The notes under the pieces: generated by a model
Seen by the model: the letters and a program-made list of their open reading frames with translations, nothing else
The model's database searches: none
What the model was told of the DNA's origin: nothing
Made by a program: the position numbers and the translations under genes
Part shown: piece by piece, positions 60,970-64,000 of the stretch
Position numbering within the stretch: position 1 is the stretch's first letter
How the letters are laid out: the number at the start of each line of letters is the position of its first letter
Assembly (NCBI RefSeq): GCF_003473485.1
Contig: NC_053046.1
Span: 1,622,001 to 1,686,000 of the forward strand
Length of the DNA: 64,000 nt
Origin: Medicago truncatula
Lineage: Eukaryota; Streptophyta; Magnoliopsida; Fabales; Fabaceae
Direction: 5' to 3'

Positions 60970-61272
60970 CAACATTGTTTTGTGTTTATGTTTCACGATT
61001 ATTTTTGATTTCCAAGACAATTTTTTTTTGTTAAAATCATTAAAGCGAATCGGATTTTCTTTTTAATTCTGATATACACAATGATTTGGAATTAATATTT
61101 ATTGCTATATAGTTGTTTTTTTTAAAAGGAATATAGTCTTCGGTCAAAAAAAAAAAAAGGAATATAGTCTTAAATTTCTAGAATCAAACTTTAAATAATA
61201 AATATTTTCAATTGTACAATATTTGGTTTGACTTCACAATTATATATTATTAGGTGACTTAAAAGAATATAG

Positions 61273-61995
61273 TAGGGGTGGGAATAGGTTAGGCCGCCCG
61301 TCAGGGGCCCATGTTCTAACCTATTTAAAATATGGCTCGACCTAGCTTGTTTGTTTTTGTGGTGACCGGGGATTGAACCCTAGACTTTGCATATATTATG
61401 CATTGTTCTTACCAACTGAGCTAAGTTCACGGGGACAACGACCTAGCTCGTTTATTTTTTTTTTCTAACCTAGTTCGTTTATTAAATAGATTAGGTTCCA
61501 GCTTTTTTAAAAGCTCATTAATTGAAATAGGCTAGGTTAAGGCTTCTAGAAATGCCTACTAGGCCTGACGGATTGGTCCATATATGTGTAATTATATATA
61601 CTCCATTATATAATACACGTTTATTAGCTTCTACTGAATAGATGTGTTAGCTCTATAAAATTTTATTGAATATACATGCAATATATGCTTATAAAGTGGG
61701 TGGAAAATGGATGTATATGTTTTACAAAACTTTATCGAGCTATTAGTTTTTTGAAAAATATATTCTTATTACCCTTTTTATAAATAGGTCAAATGTTCTA
61801 TTTAAAATTGTTAGTACAAATTAAGTTTTTAGACATGTTAATAGGTCAGGTCAGACTTAGACTTTTAAAAAGATCAGACCATACCTAAAATAAAATCTTT
61901 GACAAACAAATAGGTCAGGCTTAGGCTTTGGTTTTTTCAACTAAGTCTGACCTATTTAAAAAAAGTCCGGCTCGGCCGGCCTATACCCACCCCTA
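61273..61995. mobile_element. non-autonomous hAT element with nested SINE
   Basis: 723 bp, with ends TAGGGGTGGGAATAGG and, inverted, TAGGGGTGGGTATAGG (Ac-type TAGGGGTGG start) and an 8-bp duplication GAATATAG (61265-61272 and 61996-62003). Copy B near 54207 has the empty site AAAAGAATATAGCCATGGC. Inside, AGGTTAGG/ACCTAG-type subterminal repeats; no coding. Confidence 0.93.
61353..61438 (-). mobile_element. tRNA-derived SINE (family 2) inside the hAT element
   Basis: Minus strand: TTAGCTCAGTTGGTAAGAAC, CATAATATATGCAAAGTC, GGGTTCAATCCCCGGTCACC. It has a 15-bp flanking duplication CGACCTAGCT(T/C)GTTT on both sides. About 86 bp in all. Confidence 0.9.
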
Positions 61996-62180
61996 GAATA
62001 TAGTCATGGCTTAATTAAAAAATTGATACAATTAATTAAATGTTTCTAAATGAATATTATTTGTTACAGATTAAATTATATTTTTTTTTATGGTCAGCAC
62101 TTAAATACATTCCCGTTTTTTGTAAAAAAATATATACAGGTTACATTCCCTTTAGTAAAAAAGAAAGAGAAAAAAAAGAA

Positions 62181-62264
62181 GTCCCGTGAGCTTATATCAG
62201 TTGGTAGGGATATGGCATATTATATGCAGGGGTCGGGGTTCGAAATCCCGTTTTTTATTTTTTT
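62181..62264 (+). mobile_element. tRNA-derived SINE (family 2)
   Basis: GTCCCGTGAGCTTATATCAG, TTGGTAGGGATATGGCATAT, GGGGTTCGAAATCCCG, then a T/A-rich tail. It is the most diverged of the four copies. Confidence 0.7.
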
Positions 62265-62454
62265 AAGGAACAATTGAGTTAAACTCACGAGTACAATACA
62301 TTAGTTTTTTTAAAAACGAATTGTTGGCTTCAAAATCATATATTCATCGCTTAATCAATTTGAATTCAAATGAATATTATTTATTATTGAATAAACTTCT
62401 TAAAAAAAATATTATTGAATATATTATCATATATAACGTTGAAGTTTTTGCTTT

Positions 62455-62860
62455 ACCAGCTTGGCCCTGTGACTTATTCACCTTGGCAGTTTTATTAATT
62501 TCATTGGCCAGGGAAATGGCTGAGTTCACTGCTGCTATGTTAGCTATAGAAAGTGGTTGGAGACTGATTCTCAACCAGTTGGTTTGGCTTTTAAATCTAT
62601 CTATGTAGTGTCTTGCAGATCTTTGAACTTTACAGTTACTCATATTTTGAAGGAGGGCAATCATTGTGGAATGATGTACATTCTGAAATTATGGAAGACT
62701 TTGCTAGAAAAAAGCTTGGTCTTCCTAATTCAGATTCAGTTAGTTTTTGAAAGGGTTTTGGTTCATGTCTCCCCTTTCTTTCTTGTACCTGTTTTCTTTT
62801 TTCATCAATATATATACCAAATGAATTCAAGATCTGCTTATTTGTCATATATATGAGACA
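62455..62860 (+). mobile_element. degenerate LINE RNase H remnant
   Basis: Frameshifted pieces on the plus strand: LAREMAEFTAAMLAIE, LETDSQPVGLAFKSI, FTVTHILKEGNHC, then RKKLGLPNSDSVSF and a 3' tail ending near the duplicated flank at 62865. Inactive. Confidence 0.65.
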
Positions 62861-62864
62861 CATA

Positions 62865-63227
62865 AGCATAGTCTATTGCAACATGTGAAATAGAGGATTA
62901 AAATCCCAAATTTAGAAGTTTAGAAATAGGAACATAAAATATGTTTTCATTAAAATAAGAGATAAAATGCATTTAAGTTATATAAATCACCATGATTTGC
63001 TATTTCTTTCTTTCGAAAGATTTTTTTTTAAAATGACATTTTTTTTCTTCGTGTTATTTATTTGTATTAATTGGTTTCAACGTAAATGGAATGCATATCT
63101 TAACATAGTAAAATGTAAAAAAGTTATAACCAAAGAAAAAAAAGTAAATAGTCATATATTCTCTTTATTGAAACAAGATAAAAACACAGGAGCAGAAAGC
63201 AATTGTTAAGATACATGATTTGAATTT
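62865..63227. repeat. duplicated 3' flank of the protease unit (copy C)
   Basis: Nearly colinear with 59290-59661. It marks a third protease unit. Confidence 0.85.
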
Positions 63228-63640
63228 GACTTGACTTTATTGTTTGTTACAATCTGTTGGTTTGAAAGAGACCACTTGTCTATCTAAATCAAACCCAATT
63301 AAGTAATTTGATTGTGCATAACTACCATAAGAGAAATGATATTTGGACAATAATTTTTTATAATTTTTGTGACAATTTTCTCTGTCATACTCATATTATC
63401 TTTTTACTTTCTCTTTCTATTGTTTTGGTTTTTGTGTCAGTACCTCATTTCCTTTGTAAAATTTTGATTGTCACAAAAGTTGTCACATATATGGATGTTC
63501 AAATAACACAACTCTTACCATAAATGCCCGAAGCACTATCACTACGGTTGTATATTGCCAAGCAAAAAACACCTTTTGTTTGTGGAGTTGGTGGAATGAA
63601 AGTTTGGATCGGTGTTAAAAGTACACTAGACTTTTTACCC
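63228..63640 (-). pseudogene. nepenthesin-like aspartic protease 4, 3' fragment
   Basis: Only the last part of the protease is present: VLLTPIQTFIPPTPQTKGVF and LAIYNRSDSASGIYG, interrupted by a 185-bp insertion, then AQSNYLIGFDLDRQVVSF and a stop near 63230. Similarity to protease 3 stops abruptly at about 63630. Neither catalytic motif is present. A pseudogene fragment of the array. Confidence 0.9.
63331..63515. mobile_element. MITE in the protease 4 fragment
   Basis: 185 bp, flanked by an exact 8-bp duplication TACCATAA (63323-63330 and 63516-63523). Ends are imperfect inverse repeats (GAGAAATGATATTTGGACA / TGTTCAAATAACACAACTC), with TTTTTGTGACAAT paired inside. The uninterrupted sequence is seen in proteases 2 and 3. 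Confidence 0.88.
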
Positions 63641-64000
63641 GTGTTGTCGCACGAGTCATATATAGTTCTAAACATTACATGCACTTTTTATTAAAAATAT
63701 AGCTGCGAAATATCATCCGGTCTTTAATAAAAACTCATGATATATGTATATACGATTATTTGTTTAGTATAAATAAGCATTTACCTGTAAGTATTTTTTA
63801 TTTTTTGGAATGAGCATATACGACTCTGTAAGTTAGATTGCAATTTAAGATGTAATAGATATTTGGAATATAAAGGATTACACCGATGTGGCGGTGTCTG
63901 TGTCAACATGATTGGATTATTATGCTGCCAATTAATTCATACTTGCAATGAGAATTATAACACCAGCATATGTGTCAACATGGTTAGATTAGAAAGATGT
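63641..64000. other. AT-rich end of window
   Basis: No gene or repeat identified. GTGTCAACATG(A/G)TTNGATTA is present twice (63901 and 63975). Confidence 0.45.

Noticed and set aside
60889-61020. Upstream in-frame start extending protease 3 by 44 residues.
   Set aside because: The extension overlaps the TATA box and is not family-like, and the signal peptide begins at the Met at 60888.

Overview
The window looks like nuclear DNA of a flowering plant, most likely a legume close to Medicago (inference from style, not from a search). The reasons are AT-rich intergenic DNA, genes with many short exons and GT-AG introns, plant-only families (12-oxophytodienoate reductase, ENH1-type PDZ-rubredoxin, nepenthesin-like proteases) and a dense load of MITEs, short tRNA-derived SINEs and 5'-truncated LINEs.

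Layout. 0-5 kb: exons of an RNase P p29 (POP4) gene, interrupted after an in-phase exon end by a LINE RNase H remnant; then an AT microsatellite, a fold-back element, a SINE and a second LINE remnant. 7.1-14.8 kb: two minus-strand housekeeping genes, DPH1 (diphthamide synthesis, intronless) and a four-exon PWWP-domain gene. 15-22.5 kb: gene-poor, with a decayed hAT transposase, minisatellites, a probable LTR-derived fossil and Mutator-like TIR elements. 22.6-25.1 kb: CDC20, the APC/C activator, with MSA-like cell-cycle sites upstream. 26.8-29.3 kb: a UMP1 (proteasome maturation) homologue that appears broken. 30.5-31.7 kb: a non-autonomous hAT element with a clean target duplication. 32.2-36.3 kb: a complete five-exon 12-oxophytodienoate reductase. 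38.6-40.9 kb: ENH1 (PDZ + rubredoxin), with a probable GC-AG intron. 44.9-46.7 kb: a DUF604/fringe-like glycosyltransferase. 47.2-63.6 kb: a tandem array of nepenthesin/CDR1-like aspartic proteases (two complete genes, one deletion pseudogene, one 3' fragment), cut up by LINE, SINE, hAT and MULE insertions.

No operon-like or defence-system-like novel machinery is visible. The genes are independent: protein synthesis (DPH1, POP4), cell cycle and proteasome (CDC20, UMP1), lipid-derived signalling (OPR), chloroplast redox (ENH1), glycosylation and extracellular proteolysis. The most informative observations concern genome evolution. A roughly 378-bp tract is nearly identical between a working protease and its pseudogene while flanking homologous DNA is clearly diverged (a gene-conversion signature). 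Several transposon insertions can be dated against the duplication because the paralogous copy keeps the empty site. The UMP1-like locus has a stop inside a conserved block followed by recognisable remnant coding sequence. Exon borders were placed by eye from splice signals, reading-frame continuity and family resemblance.
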